Shown piece after piece: positions 16,911-25,603 of a DNA stretch of 64,000 nt. The position numbers and the translations under genes are program-made. The notes under the pieces were generated by a model. It did not search any database and had not been told where the DNA came from. It was given only the letters and a program-made list of their open reading frames with translations. Each line of letters starts with the position of its first letter. Positions within the stretch are counted from its first letter, which is position 1. Source of the DNA: Oxalobacteraceae bacterium AB_14 (GTDB taxonomy: Bacteria > Pseudomonadota > Gammaproteobacteria > Burkholderiales > Burkholderiaceae_D). The stretch covers positions 62,001 to 126,000 of the forward strand of contig KB906726.1 of the NCBI GenBank assembly GCA_000381565.1, written 5' to 3'.

Positions 16911-18494
16911 ATGTCGTTCGACCACGTAAAAATCGGCACCCGCCTCGGTTTCGGCTTCGCCATCGTCCTGGCGCTGCTGGTGGCCGTCATCGTGCTGGGA
17001 CTGGGCTCCATGACCCGCATCGGCGGCCGCACGCACGACATCATCTACGACAAGAACGTCAAGATGGAAGCGGCCAACCGCATGGTGGACAATGTGCGCA
17101 ACATCACGCTGTCGCTGACCAACATCGTGGTCGTGCCCAGCACGCCGGAGGTCAACGCCGAACTGGAAAAGATCGGCGAGTCGCGCAAGAAGTATGGCGC
17201 GGCCAAGAAGATCCTCAGCGAACATATCACCGACGACAAGGAAACAGCCATGCTGGCCACGCTGGACGGCCTGCTCAAGGAAGGCGCGGTCAAGAACAAC
17301 AAGGTGATTGCGCTGCGCAAGGATGGCGAGATCCAGGACGCCACGTCCTATCTCACCCAGGTCGCCGCGCCCAGCCTGCAAGGCGTGCTGAAGGCGCTCG
17401 ACGACATCCTCGCCTACGAAACCGCGCAGGCCAGGCAGGCCGGCGAGGAAGTCGAAGCCGTGCTGCGCACCGCGCAGATGGTGCAGGTGGGCCTGGGCGC
17501 GCTGGCGATGGCGCTGGGCTGCGGCGTGGCCTGGTTCATCACGCGCTCGATCACGGTGCCGCTCAACGCCGCGGTCGACGTGGCGGAGACGGTGGCCTCG
17601 GGCGACCTGTCGTCCAACATCCGGACCGGCGCCACCGACGAAACGGGCCGCCTGCTCAGCGCCCTGAAGGCGATGAACGACAAGCTGCTGCAGGTGGTCG
17701 GCCAGGTGCGGCAAGGCACCGACACCATCGCCACCGCATCGAGCGAAATCGCCGCCGGCAACCTTGACCTGTCTTCGCGCACCGAGGAGCAAGCCAGCTC
17801 GCTGGAGCAGACCGCGTCGTCGATGGAACAGCTGACGTCCACCGTCAAGCAGAACGCCGACAACGCGCGCCAGGCCAACACGCTGGCGCGCAGCGCGTCG
17901 GAGGTGGCGACCAAGGGCGGCGCCATCGTCGCGCGGGTGGTGGACACCATGGGCAGCATCAACAGCTCCTCGCGCAAGATCGTCGACATCATCGCCGTGA
18001 TTGATGGGATCGCGTTCCAGACCAACATCCTGGCGCTCAACGCCGCCGTCGAAGCGGCGCGCGCCGGCGAACAGGGGCGCGGGTTTGCGGTGGTGGCCTC
18101 GGAGGTGCGCAACCTGGCGCAGCGCTCGGCCGGCGCGGCCAGGGAAATCAAGGAACTGATCTCGGCCTCGGTGGCCAACGTCGACGACGGCTCGCGGCTG
18201 GTCGGCGAAGCGGGGCAGACCATGGGCGACATCGTCGACAGCATCCGGCGCGTGACCGACATCATGGGCGAGATCACCTCGGCCAGCCAGGAGCAGACCA
18301 TGGGCATCGAGCAGATCAACATGGCCATCACGCAGATGGACGAGGTGACGCAGCAGAACGCGGCGCTGGTGGAACAGGCGGCGGCCGCGTCGCAGAGCAT
18401 GCAGGAGCAGGCGGCGGCGCTGGCCTCGGTGGTGGGCTTCTTCAAAACCGGGGCGGCGCCGGGGACCGCTATAATGGTGCGCACCCACCACTAA
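16911..18494 (+). CDS. Methyl-accepting chemotaxis protein (4HB-type sensor)
   Basis: Encodes 527 residues. TM1 is at about 11-32 (FGFAIVLALLVAVIVLGLG), a four-helix-bundle periplasmic sensor spans roughly 33-190, TM2 is near 190-212, then HAMP and a cytoplasmic signalling domain. The hairpin tip contains IDGIAFQTNILALNAAVEAA and RGFAVVASEVRNLAQRSA, diagnostic of MCPs. The C-terminus lacks a CheR-tethering pentapeptide. A good AAGGAG ribosome site lies 11 nt upstream. Ligand is unknown. A lipoprotein gene follows within 14 bp. Confidence 0.92.
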   Translation: MSFDHVKIGTRLGFGFAIVLALLVAVIVLGLGSMTRIGGRTHDIIYDKNVKMEAANRMVDNVRNITLSLTNIVVVPSTPEVNAELEKIGESRKKYGAAKKILSEHITDDKETAMLATLDGLLKEGAVKNNKVIALRKDGEIQDATSYLTQVAAPSLQGVLKALDDILAYETAQARQAGEEVEAVLRTAQMVQVGLGALAMALGCGVAWFITRSITVPLNAAVDVAETVASGDLSSNIRTGATDETGRLLSALKAMNDKLLQVVGQVRQGTDTIATASSEIAAGNLDLSSRTEEQASSLEQTASSMEQLTSTVKQNADNARQANTLARSASEVATKGGAIVARVVDTMGSINSSSRKIVDIIAVIDGIAFQTNILALNAAVEAARAGEQGRGFAVVASEVRNLAQRSAGAAREIKELISASVANVDDGSRLVGEAGQTMGDIVDSIRRVTDIMGEITSASQEQTMGIEQINMAITQMDEVTQQNAALVEQAAAASQSMQEQAAALASVVGFFKTGAAPGTAIMVRTHH

Positions 18495-18508
18495 CGGAAG
18501 CCCGGCCC

Positions 18509-18946
18509 ATGCGCAGAATCCTGATCGTCCTGACCGCCCTGATGCTGACCGCATGCGTCGACGACTCGGCTTCGTACTACGCGGACGGCAGCACCGGCAA
18601 CCACGCCCTGACGCTGCACCGTGCGCAAAAGCACTTCTGGAGCAGCGCCAGCAGCATCGAGTTGATCATGCAGCGGCTGCCCGAATGCCTGCGGCGGATC
18701 GAGTTGACCGAGATGCCGGCCGACGACGTGGAGATCGAACTGCTGTCCGGCGGCGACAACGTCTGGACGCTGCGCGCCGGCAAGGAGATGTGGCAGGTTG
18801 AAACCCAGAGCTGCACCCAGTACCCCGACGTCAAGGGCGACGGCGGCGAATTGATCGGGGTGTTCCGGGTGGACGGCAAGAAGCTGGTGTTCGAAGCCGC
18901 CGTGCTGGAACCGGTCGGCGCCGACGCCGCCGCACCGGAAAAATAG
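18509..18946 (+). CDS. Small predicted lipoprotein
   Basis: Encodes 145 residues. The N-terminus is a lipoprotein signal with lipobox LTAC (Cys at 16); Asp at the following +2 position is reached after Val (CVDD), so inner- versus outer-membrane sorting is unclear. The mature part has Trp- and Cys-containing segments (HFWSSASSIE, QSCTQYPD) but no family that I recognise. It starts 14 bp after the MCP stop and could be co-transcribed; a TATAAT hexamer inside the end of the MCP gene (18470-18475) might also serve it. Confidence 0.65.
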   Translation: MRRILIVLTALMLTACVDDSASYYADGSTGNHALTLHRAQKHFWSSASSIELIMQRLPECLRRIELTEMPADDVEIELLSGGDNVWTLRAGKEMWQVETQSCTQYPDVKGDGGELIGVFRVDGKKLVFEAAVLEPVGADAAAPEK

Positions 18947-18963
18947 TCAAACCCCGTTGGGGG

Positions 18964-20562
18964 TCAGCGCAAGGCCAGGCGGCTGCCCGGGCGCTTGCCG
19001 CCGGCGCCCTGGTCGCCGCTCAGCTTGAAGCGGCTGACCAGCTCGGCCAGCAAGCCGGCCTGCTCCTGCATGCTGCCGGCCGCGGCGGCGGCCTGTTCCA
19101 CCAGCGCGGCGTTCTGCTGCGTCACCGTATCCATCTCCGTGATCGCCATGTTGACGTGGCCGATGCCCGTGCTCTGCTCGCTCGACGCCTCGGTGATCGC
19201 CGACATGATCTGCGTCACCCGCGACACGCTGGCCACCACCTGGTCCATCGTGGTGCCGGCTTCGGCCACCAGCGCGCTGCCGGCGCTGATGCTTTCCACC
19301 GAGGCGTTGATCAGCTCCTTGATCTCCTTGGCCGCGCCGGCCGAACGCTGCGCCAGGTTGCGCACTTCGGACGCCACCACCGCGAAGCCGCGCCCCTGCT
19401 CACCCGCGCGCGCCGCTTCGACCGCCGCGTTGAGCGCCAGGATGTTGGTCTGGAAGGCGATGCCGTCGATCACGCTGATGATGTCGACGATGCGGGTGGC
19501 CGAGGCATTGATGGTGTCCATGGTCTGCACCACCTTCGACACCACATGCCCGCCCTTCTCCGCCACCGACGAGGCCGACAGCACCAGCTGGTTGGCCTGC
19601 ACCGCGTTGTCGGCGTTCTGGTTCACGGTCGAGGTCAGCTCCTCCATCGAGGCGGCCGTCTCCTCCAGCGAGCTGGCCTGCGATTCGGTGCGCGCCGACA
19701 AGTCCATATTGCCCGAGGCGATCTCGCCGGACGCGGTGGCGATGGTGTCGGCGCTGCGGCGGATCTCGCCGATGGTGTCGGCCAGCCGCGCCTGCATCGA
19801 CTTCATGCCGTACAAGATGCTGGCGCGGTCCGACGCGTGGGTCTGGATGCTGGCGCTGAGGTCGCCGCCGGCGATCTGCTGGGCGATTTCGCTGACGTAT
19901 TCGGGGTCGCCGCCGATGGTGTGGCGCAGGCTCTTGTTGACCATGCTGACGATGGCCCACAGCACCAGGCACACCGCCGCCAGCACGCCGGCCGACTTGT
20001 ACAGCGAATGGTAGAAGGCATTGTCGATGTCGTCGATGTAGGCGCCGGTGACCAGGTCCCAGTCCCACTGCGCGAAGTGCGCCACCCGGCTCATCTTCGG
20101 CACCGGCTCCTTGGTGTTGGGCCGGGTCCAGGAATAGCGCACGAAACCGCCGCCCTCCGGCTTGGCGCCGGCGGCGGCGATGTCGCGGTACAGATGGACG
20201 CCGTTGGGGTCCTTGAAGTCGGCCATGTCCTTGCCGTTGTTTTCCGCCTTGAACGGATTCATCAAGGAACGGGTGCCCTGGGTGATGGTGATGTAGCCAT
20301 CCTTGCCGAAGCGCAGGCTGGCGATCACGGCCATCGCCTGTTTCTGGGCGTCTTCCTTGCTCAGGGCGCCGGAGCTGGCCTTGTCGCCGTACAGCTTGAG
20401 GACGCTCATGCCGGCGTCGTCCAGGTTCATCAGGTCGATCTGGCGCTCTTCGATGCGCACGTCGCGCATCTGTATGGTCTGGTAGATGAAGATGGCGGTG
20501 ATGCACAGCAGGCTGCAAATCAACGGTACCCAGAGCTTCTGTTGGAAGGACAATTTATTCAT
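18964..20562 (-). CDS. Methyl-accepting chemotaxis protein with single Cache sensor
   Basis: Encodes 532 residues. TM1 is at about 10-30 (WVPLICSLLCITAIFIYQ), then a periplasmic sCache_2-type domain (around 35-185) with FGKDGYITI, SLMNPFKAENNGKDM and WDLVTGAYIDD, TM2 near 187-210, HAMP, and a signalling domain whose tip IDGIAFQTNILALNAAVEAA is identical in sequence to that of the other MCP in this window. Cache domains of this type often sense small organic acids. It converges on the lipoprotein gene (17 bp gap). The C-terminus is Arg-rich without a clear CheR pentapeptide. Confidence 0.92.
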   Translation of the reverse strand: MNKLSFQQKLWVPLICSLLCITAIFIYQTIQMRDVRIEERQIDLMNLDDAGMSVLKLYGDKASSGALSKEDAQKQAMAVIASLRFGKDGYITITQGTRSLMNPFKAENNGKDMADFKDPNGVHLYRDIAAAGAKPEGGGFVRYSWTRPNTKEPVPKMSRVAHFAQWDWDLVTGAYIDDIDNAFYHSLYKSAGVLAAVCLVLWAIVSMVNKSLRHTIGGDPEYVSEIAQQIAGGDLSASIQTHASDRASILYGMKSMQARLADTIGEIRRSADTIATASGEIASGNMDLSARTESQASSLEETAASMEELTSTVNQNADNAVQANQLVLSASSVAEKGGHVVSKVVQTMDTINASATRIVDIISVIDGIAFQTNILALNAAVEAARAGEQGRGFAVVASEVRNLAQRSAGAAKEIKELINASVESISAGSALVAEAGTTMDQVVASVSRVTQIMSAITEASSEQSTGIGHVNMAITEMDTVTQQNAALVEQAAAAAGSMQEQAGLLAELVSRFKLSGDQGAGGKRPGSRLALR

Positions 20563-20867
20563 GGTACCGAGTCTCCATATTGTCTTATGGAAACCAGAAT
20601 ACCCGAATTGTCTCGGGCAAATGTCGCTTATTTACAAATTTTGCATCAAAAAAAAACACAGCGGGCGCCGCGGCCTTGGACGTTCATGGCGGCCAGTTGC
20701 GCGTCCGCCCGGCCGGTCTTGCCGCGCGGCGCCACGCGGGCGACCTCGGTGGTGACTGCGTTCGGCGCCACAGGGCCCTGCGCGAAAACTGCACCCGCAG
20801 CCAGCGGAAGGGGAACCGATGCCAAGCTCAGCATGGATTCCCGCCTTCGGCAATGACGCAGCGCGCC
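20563..20867. other. 305-bp intergenic region upstream of the Cache MCP
   Basis: It contains an AT-rich stretch with an A9 run (20649-20657) that likely holds the MCP promoter, and a REP-like sequence at its right end. A 62-codon minus-strand ORF (20646-20834) resembles a signal peptide at its start but has no ribosome site and begins within the REP-like sequence. I do not call it a gene. Confidence 0.5.
20835..20857 (-). repeat. Degenerate REP-like sequence
   Basis: The stretch GGATTCCCGCCTTCGGCAAT followed by GAC resembles the widespread GGATTCCCGC-loop-GCGGGAATGAC repeat, a well-formed copy of which is at 47291-47314. One arm here is degenerate. The adjoining CATGCTGAGC sequence (minus strand) is also shared with the second site, which supports common origin. 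Confidence 0.5.
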
Positions 20868-21869
20868 TCAGCCTTTTTCGCTGTCGAGCACCGTGGTCGA
20901 ATGCGCGTCATAGCGGTTGCCGGCGGCGGCGCCCGGCGGCACCGCCTGCTCCAGCCGCGCCAGGTCGGTGGCCGACAGCTGCACCCGGGTCGAGGCCAGC
21001 GCCTCCTCCAGCCGCACGCGGGTGCGGGCGCCCACCAGCGGCACGATGTCCTGGCCCTGCGCCGCCACCCAGGCGATCGCCACCTGCGCCACCGACACGC
21101 CCAGCTCGCCGGCGATGGCGCGCAGCTTTTCCACCAGCGCCAGGTTGCGGTCCAGGTTCTCGCCCTGGAAGCGCGGGCTGGCCAGGCCGCGGAAGTCGGC
21201 CTCGCCCTGGCGCTGCTTGCTCCAGTGGCCGCTGATCAGGCCGCGCGACAGCACGCCGTAGGCGGTGATGCCTATGCCCAGCTCGCGGCAGGTCTGCAGG
21301 ATGCCGTTCTCGATGCCGCGCGAGATCATCGAATACTCGATCTGCAGATCGGCGATCGGATGCACGGCGTGGGCGCGGCGCAGGGTCTCGCTGCCGACCT
21401 CGGACAGGCCGATGTGCCTGACGTGGCCGGCCTTGACCAGCTCGGCGATGGCGCCGACCGTGTCCTCGATCGCCACGTTCGGGTCGAGGCGCGCCGGACG
21501 GTAGATGTCGATGTGCTCGACGCCCAGGCGCTTGAGCGAATACGCGGCGAAGTTCTTCACCGCCGCCGGGCGGGTGTCGATGCCGATCCAGCTGCCGGCC
21601 GGGTCGCGCATGGCGCCGAACTTGACGCTGATCTGCACCTGCTCGCGGCCGCCGGCGGCCAGCGCCTCGGCCAGCAGCAGTTCGTTGTGGCCCATGCCGT
21701 AGAAATCGCCGGTGTCGAGCAGGGTGACGCCGGCGTCCATGGCGGCGCGGATGGTGGCCAGGCTTTCCTTGCGGTCGGCCGGGCCGTACAGGTCGGACAT
21801 GCCCATCAGGCCCAGGCCCAGTTGAGCGACTTGCGGGCCGGTGCGGCCGAGTTTGCGGGTTTGCATCAT
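20868..21869 (-). CDS. Aldo/keto reductase
   Basis: Encodes 333 residues forming an (alpha/beta)8 NADPH-dependent oxidoreductase. Visible motifs: LLDTGDFYGMGHNE (catalytic Asp and Tyr), ISVKFG (catalytic Lys), HIGLSE, and the cofactor segment IVPLVGARTRVRLEEAL. The usual catalytic His segment (YxQHRxDP) reads YRPARLDP, the His-to-Ala variant seen in one AKR subgroup, so substrate range may differ. It is divergent from a LysR regulator, a common arrangement in which the regulator controls the reductase. A full-length, intact gene. Confidence 0.88.
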   Translation of the reverse strand: MMQTRKLGRTGPQVAQLGLGLMGMSDLYGPADRKESLATIRAAMDAGVTLLDTGDFYGMGHNELLLAEALAAGGREQVQISVKFGAMRDPAGSWIGIDTRPAAVKNFAAYSLKRLGVEHIDIYRPARLDPNVAIEDTVGAIAELVKAGHVRHIGLSEVGSETLRRAHAVHPIADLQIEYSMISRGIENGILQTCRELGIGITAYGVLSRGLISGHWSKQRQGEADFRGLASPRFQGENLDRNLALVEKLRAIAGELGVSVAQVAIAWVAAQGQDIVPLVGARTRVRLEEALASTRVQLSATDLARLEQAVPPGAAAGNRYDAHSTTVLDSEKG

Positions 21870-21917
21870 GATGAATCTCCAAGGTGGTGAGCGAGTGCAG
21901 GCATTATGCTATTATCG

Positions 21918-21928
21918 ATTGCAGCAAT
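21918..21928. promoter_or_regulatory. Candidate LysR-type operator
   Basis: ATTGC-A-GCAAT is a perfect palindrome in the 104-bp divergent space between the aldo/keto reductase and the LysR gene, 46 nt from the regulator start. Interrupted A/T-rich dyads of this size are typical LTTR boxes. Assigned by position and symmetry only. Confidence 0.35.
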
Positions 21929-21973
21929 AAATACGGTAAATCCTATTACTTTATTCGAACACAGATAATAATC

Positions 21974-22882
21974 ATGGACCAGTTCAAGGCCATGCAGATC
22001 TTCAAGGCGGTGGCCGACTGCAAGAGTTTCACCCAGGCCGCCGAACAGCTGGACCTGCCCAAGCCCACCGTCACCAACGCCGTGCAGGCCATCGAACAGC
22101 AGCTGGGCGTGCGCCTGCTGCAGCGCACCACGCGCAAGGTCAGCCTGACGGTCGAGGGCGCGCAGTACCTGGAGCGCTGCAGCGCCCTGCTCAACGACCT
22201 GGACAACCTCAACGGCCTGTTCGCCGGCGAGGGCCGGCTGCTGTCCGGCGCGGTGCGGGTTGACCTGCCGGAGCGGCTGGCCCACCTGTACGTGATCCCG
22301 GCGCTGCCGGCCTTCTTCCAGCGCCACCCGCACATCCAGGTGCGGCTGGGCTCGAACGACCGCTACGTCGACCTGGTCGGCGAAGGCATCGATTGCGCGG
22401 TGCGCGGCGGCACCCTGCGCGATTCCACGCTGGTGGCGCGCCGCATCGACGCGATGGAGCAGATCAACGTCGCCACGCCGGCCTACCTGGAACGCCACGG
22501 CCGGCCGCGCACGCTGGAAGACTTGCGCCAGCACACGGCGGTCAACTTCTTCTCCAGCCAGAGCGGACGCGACCTCGACTGGGAATACCTGGACGCCGAC
22601 GGCGTCGCGCGCACCCAGGCCATGCGCAGCCAGGTCTCGGTCAGCGGCACCGAGGCCTATCTGGCCGCCTGTCTGGCCGGCCTGGGCCTGATCCAGATGC
22701 CGCGCCAGAGCCTGGCGCCGCTGCTGGCCTCGGGCGTACTGGAGGAAATATTGCCGCAATGGCGGCCCGCGCCGCTGCCGCTGAACATCGTGTATGCCCA
22801 CAACCGCCACCTGTCGCCGAGGGTGCGGGTGTTTGTCGACTGGCTTGCTAGTGTTCTTGAGCAACAAACTGTGTCAGAATGA
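21974..22882 (+). CDS. LysR family transcriptional regulator
   Basis: Encodes 302 residues. The start is placed at MDQFKAMQIF, the canonical LTTR N-terminus; an earlier in-frame ATG adds 30 residues with no homology. The winged HTH occupies about 3-62 (VADCKSFTQAAEQLDLPKPT, RLLQRTTRKVSLT), followed by a periplasmic-binding-like effector domain (about 90-295) with AVRGGTLRDSTLVARRI. It most resembles the group controlling oxidoreductases, consistent with its divergent aldo/keto reductase neighbour. It ends 28 bp before the peptidase gene. Confidence 0.88.
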   Translation: MDQFKAMQIFKAVADCKSFTQAAEQLDLPKPTVTNAVQAIEQQLGVRLLQRTTRKVSLTVEGAQYLERCSALLNDLDNLNGLFAGEGRLLSGAVRVDLPERLAHLYVIPALPAFFQRHPHIQVRLGSNDRYVDLVGEGIDCAVRGGTLRDSTLVARRIDAMEQINVATPAYLERHGRPRTLEDLRQHTAVNFFSSQSGRDLDWEYLDADGVARTQAMRSQVSVSGTEAYLAACLAGLGLIQMPRQSLAPLLASGVLEEILPQWRPAPLPLNIVYAHNRHLSPRVRVFVDWLASVLEQQTVSE

Positions 22883-22910
22883 GGCATTCCTTCTTAACAA
22901 TCCTTTCCAC

Positions 22911-24575
22911 ATGAGATACCTACTGTCGATGGCGCTGCTGGCGTTAGGCGTCGGCCACGCCCACGCCGCCGCGCCCAAAGCCGGAAAACCGGTCGAGGCC
23001 GCGCTTGCCGGCATCGACGGCGGGCGCCTGCTGGAGCACATCACCATGCTGGCCTCCGACGAGTTCGAAGGCCGCGCGCCGGGCACGCGCGGCGAAACCG
23101 TCACCATCGACTACCTGCAGCAGCAGTTCAAGAAGCTGGGCCTGGAGCCGGGCAACCCGGACGGCACCTATCTGCAGGCGGTGCCGCTGGTGGCCATTTC
23201 CAGCCACCCGACGCTGAGCTACATCAAGGACGGCCAGCGCAAGCAGCTGACCTTCGGCGACGACTATGTCGCCTGGACCGCGCGCACCGAGAAAAAAATC
23301 GAGGTGGCCAATTCCGAGCTGGTGTTTGTCGGCTACGGCGTGCAGGCGCCGGAATTCCAGTGGGACGACTACAAGGGTGTCGACCTCAAGGGCAAGACCC
23401 TGGTCATGCTGATCAACGACCCGCCGCTGCCGGCCCCCAGGCACCCCAAGCTGCTGGACCCGGCCATGTTCGGCGGCAACGCGATCACCCGCTACGGGCG
23501 CTGGAACTACAAATTCGAGATGGCGGCCAAGATGGGCGCGGCCGCCGCGCTGATCGTGCACGAAGCCAAACAGGCCAGCTATCCGTACGAGGTGGTGCGC
23601 AACAGCTGGGGCCGCGAGAATTTCGCCTTGAAGAGCACGACGCCGGACCCGGCCTTCCCGGCCATCCCCGGCTGGCTGCAGGGCGACCGCGCGCGCGAGC
23701 TGTTCAAGGCCGGCGGGCTGGATTTCGACGCGCTCAAGCAGCAGGCCTTGTCGCGCGCGTTCAAGCCGGTGCCGCTGGGCGTCAAGCTCAACGTCACGGC
23801 GCTGAACGCCTGGCGCGAAGTCGGTTCGCACAACGTGGTGGGCAAGATCGCCGGTTCCGATCCCTTGCTGAAGAATGAAGTGATCGTCTACACAGCGCAC
23901 TGGGACCATTTCGGCATCGATGAAAGCCTGCCGGGTCCGCGCACGCAGCAGATCTTCCACGGCGCCATGGACAACGCCACCGGCGTCGCCGCGCTGCTGG
24001 AGATCGCCCGCGTGTACAAGGCGCTGCCGGTGGCGCCCAGGCGCAGCATCGTGTTCGTGCTGACCACGGCGGAGGAACGCGGCCTGCTGGGCGCGCAGTA
24101 CTACGCGCGCAACCCGCTGTACCCGCTGAACAAGACGCTGCTGAACATCAACGTGGACGGCTTGAACATGTGGGGCCGCACCCGCGATGTCGAGCTCAGC
24201 GGCATGGGCAAATCCAGCGCCGACGCTCTGGTCGCCGCCATCGCGCGCGGCCAGGGGCGCAGCGTGCGGCCGGACAGCAACGCCGACTACGGCAGCTTCT
24301 ACCGGGGCGACCAGTTCGAGTTCGCCCGGGGCGGCGTGCCGGTGGTGTATCTGCGCAGCAGTTCCAGCTTCATCGGCAAAGGCGCCGGCTACGGCCGCGA
24401 AAAGCTGTTGAACTACAGCGCCCACCAGTACCACACCGTCAACGACACGGTGCAAGCCAAATGGGACACCAGCGGCGCGGTGCAAGACATCGCACTGCTG
24501 TTCAAGGCCGGCTACCAGACCGCCCAGGGCAAAGACCGCCCGCAGTGGAAAGACAACGCCGAGTTCAAGCGCTGA
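22911..24575 (+). CDS. M28 family zinc aminopeptidase, exported
   Basis: Encodes 554 residues from the ATG at 22911; the in-frame region upstream overlaps the LysR gene and is not used. A signal peptide (1-20, ending AHAHA) is followed by a PA-type insert (about 105-270, with ELVFVGYGV and DLKGKTLVMLIND). The co-catalytic Zn site of M28 peptidases is complete: TAHWDHFG, MDNATG, TAEERGLLG, NVDGLN and YHTVNDT. It is probably a periplasmic or secreted aminopeptidase. Intact, normal length. Confidence 0.9.
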   Translation: MRYLLSMALLALGVGHAHAAAPKAGKPVEAALAGIDGGRLLEHITMLASDEFEGRAPGTRGETVTIDYLQQQFKKLGLEPGNPDGTYLQAVPLVAISSHPTLSYIKDGQRKQLTFGDDYVAWTARTEKKIEVANSELVFVGYGVQAPEFQWDDYKGVDLKGKTLVMLINDPPLPAPRHPKLLDPAMFGGNAITRYGRWNYKFEMAAKMGAAAALIVHEAKQASYPYEVVRNSWGRENFALKSTTPDPAFPAIPGWLQGDRARELFKAGGLDFDALKQQALSRAFKPVPLGVKLNVTALNAWREVGSHNVVGKIAGSDPLLKNEVIVYTAHWDHFGIDESLPGPRTQQIFHGAMDNATGVAALLEIARVYKALPVAPRRSIVFVLTTAEERGLLGAQYYARNPLYPLNKTLLNINVDGLNMWGRTRDVELSGMGKSSADALVAAIARGQGRSVRPDSNADYGSFYRGDQFEFARGGVPVVYLRSSSSFIGKGAGYGREKLLNYSAHQYHTVNDTVQAKWDTSGAVQDIALLFKAGYQTAQGKDRPQWKDNAEFKR

Positions 24576-24593
24576 TACCATGCAAAATCAACA

Positions 24594-24626
24594 CCGGGGT
24601 CAGATCTGACATTCGGACACGACCTC
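24594..24626 (+). repeat. Left inverted repeat of the RAYT element
   Basis: 33-bp sequence identical in inverted orientation to 25571-25603. It contains the 12-bp palindrome GTCAGATCTGAC, which can form its own hairpin, a REP-like feature of RAYT substrates. Confidence 0.9.
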
Positions 24627-24714
24627 CGCTGTAACTGAAACAGATCAATCCGGACTGCGGCGGCTTCTGCGTTTTATCAGCGCAGCGCCGCAGCGCACCG
24701 ACTACATTGCGGAG

Positions 24715-25572
24715 ATGGTCCGCCCACTCCGACTCGAATTTCCCGGTGCGCTGTATCACGTCACTTGCCGCGGCAACCGACGTGAGGATATCTTTCGCGA
24801 TCGCGTGGACCGCTTGGTATGGCTGGAAGAAATGGAACGCGTATGCCGGCGCTTTCATTTCCTGATCCACGCCTTTTGCCAGATGACGAACCACTACCAT
24901 GTGCTGATCGAGACTCCCGAAGGCAATCTCGCGCAAGGCATGCGCCATTTGAATAGCGCGTATTCGCAGTACTACAATCGCCGCCACGAATTGGTCGGGC
25001 ACGTTTTGCAGGGCCGTTATCACGCCATCCTGGTACAGAAGGACAGCCACCTGCGCGAACTGGCGCGTTATATCGTCTTGAATCCCGTGCGGGCCAGTGC
25101 AGTGGCAGCACCCGGTGACTGGGAGTGGAGCAGCTATCGCGCAATGATGGGCGAGGCGCCCTCAGCCACATGGATGACGACCAGCTGGCTATTGGCCTGT
25201 TTCGGCCCGGATCAAATCGCCGCGAGGCAAGCCTATCACCGGTTTGTCATGGCCGGCTTGCATGCGGACAGCCCGCTGAAAAAGGTGAGTTTCCGCTGCA
25301 TTTTAGGTGACGAGACCTTCATTGCCCGCCACAGGGAGTCCGCGCAAGAACCCAGGTCGGCAGAGATAGCGCGCGTGCAAAGGCGGGCGCTTGCCCTGAC
25401 GCTGGAGGAATATGCCGCAACATTCGCGCCGCGCGAAGCCGCCATGGCGCAGGCCTATCGGTCGACCGCGTTTTCGATGCAGCAAATCGCCGCGTACTTC
25501 GGCGTCTCGGTTAAAACGGTAAGCCGCGCCGTCGCCGCGTCGGAACGCCCTGTGAACCGGCACGACGGATGA
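24715..25572 (+). CDS. REP-associated tyrosine transposase (RAYT)
   Basis: Encodes 285 residues of the IS200-like Y1 family. The N-terminus MVRPLRLEFPGALYHVTCRGN and the HUH motif in MTNHYHVLIETP are diagnostic. The conserved ARYIVLNPVRA segment contains a candidate catalytic Tyr. A C-terminal extension (about 215-275) ends in a helix-turn-helix-like stretch MQQIAAYFGVSVKTVSRAV, common in this RAYT subgroup. The stop codon overlaps the right inverted repeat. The gene appears intact, so it may still act on its ends or on dispersed REP sequences. Confidence 0.9.
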   Translation: MVRPLRLEFPGALYHVTCRGNRREDIFRDRVDRLVWLEEMERVCRRFHFLIHAFCQMTNHYHVLIETPEGNLAQGMRHLNSAYSQYYNRRHELVGHVLQGRYHAILVQKDSHLRELARYIVLNPVRASAVAAPGDWEWSSYRAMMGEAPSATWMTTSWLLACFGPDQIAARQAYHRFVMAGLHADSPLKKVSFRCILGDETFIARHRESAQEPRSAEIARVQRRALALTLEEYAATFAPREAAMAQAYRSTAFSMQQIAAYFGVSVKTVSRAVAASERPVNRHDG

Positions 25573-25603
25573 GGTCGTGTCCGAATGTCAGATCTGACCC
25601 CGG
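25571..25603 (-). repeat. Right inverted repeat of the RAYT element
   Basis: Exact inverted copy of 24594-24626. The stop codon of the neighbouring minus-strand gene (25588-25590) lies within it, as does the end of the transposase gene. Confidence 0.9.

Larger units (their letters stand above)
24594..25603 (+). mobile_element. Complete RAYT element with perfect 33-bp terminal inverted repeats
   Basis: A ~1.0-kb unit bounded by exact 33-bp inverted repeats and carrying one Y1/HUH transposase gene. It sits between the convergent ends of the M28 peptidase and thioredoxin-fold genes. Its right inverted repeat supplies the last residues and stop codon of the latter gene. No target-site duplication is seen, as expected for Y1 enzymes. 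Confidence 0.85.

Noticed and set aside
18470..18475. TATAAT hexamer at the end of the 4HB-type MCP gene as a lipoprotein promoter
   Set aside because: No matching -35; the lipoprotein gene can be read through from the MCP.
20646..20834. 62-codon minus-strand ORF with a signal-peptide-like start
   Set aside because: Its ATG lies in a REP-like sequence, it has no ribosome site and ends in a homopolymer; not supported as a gene.
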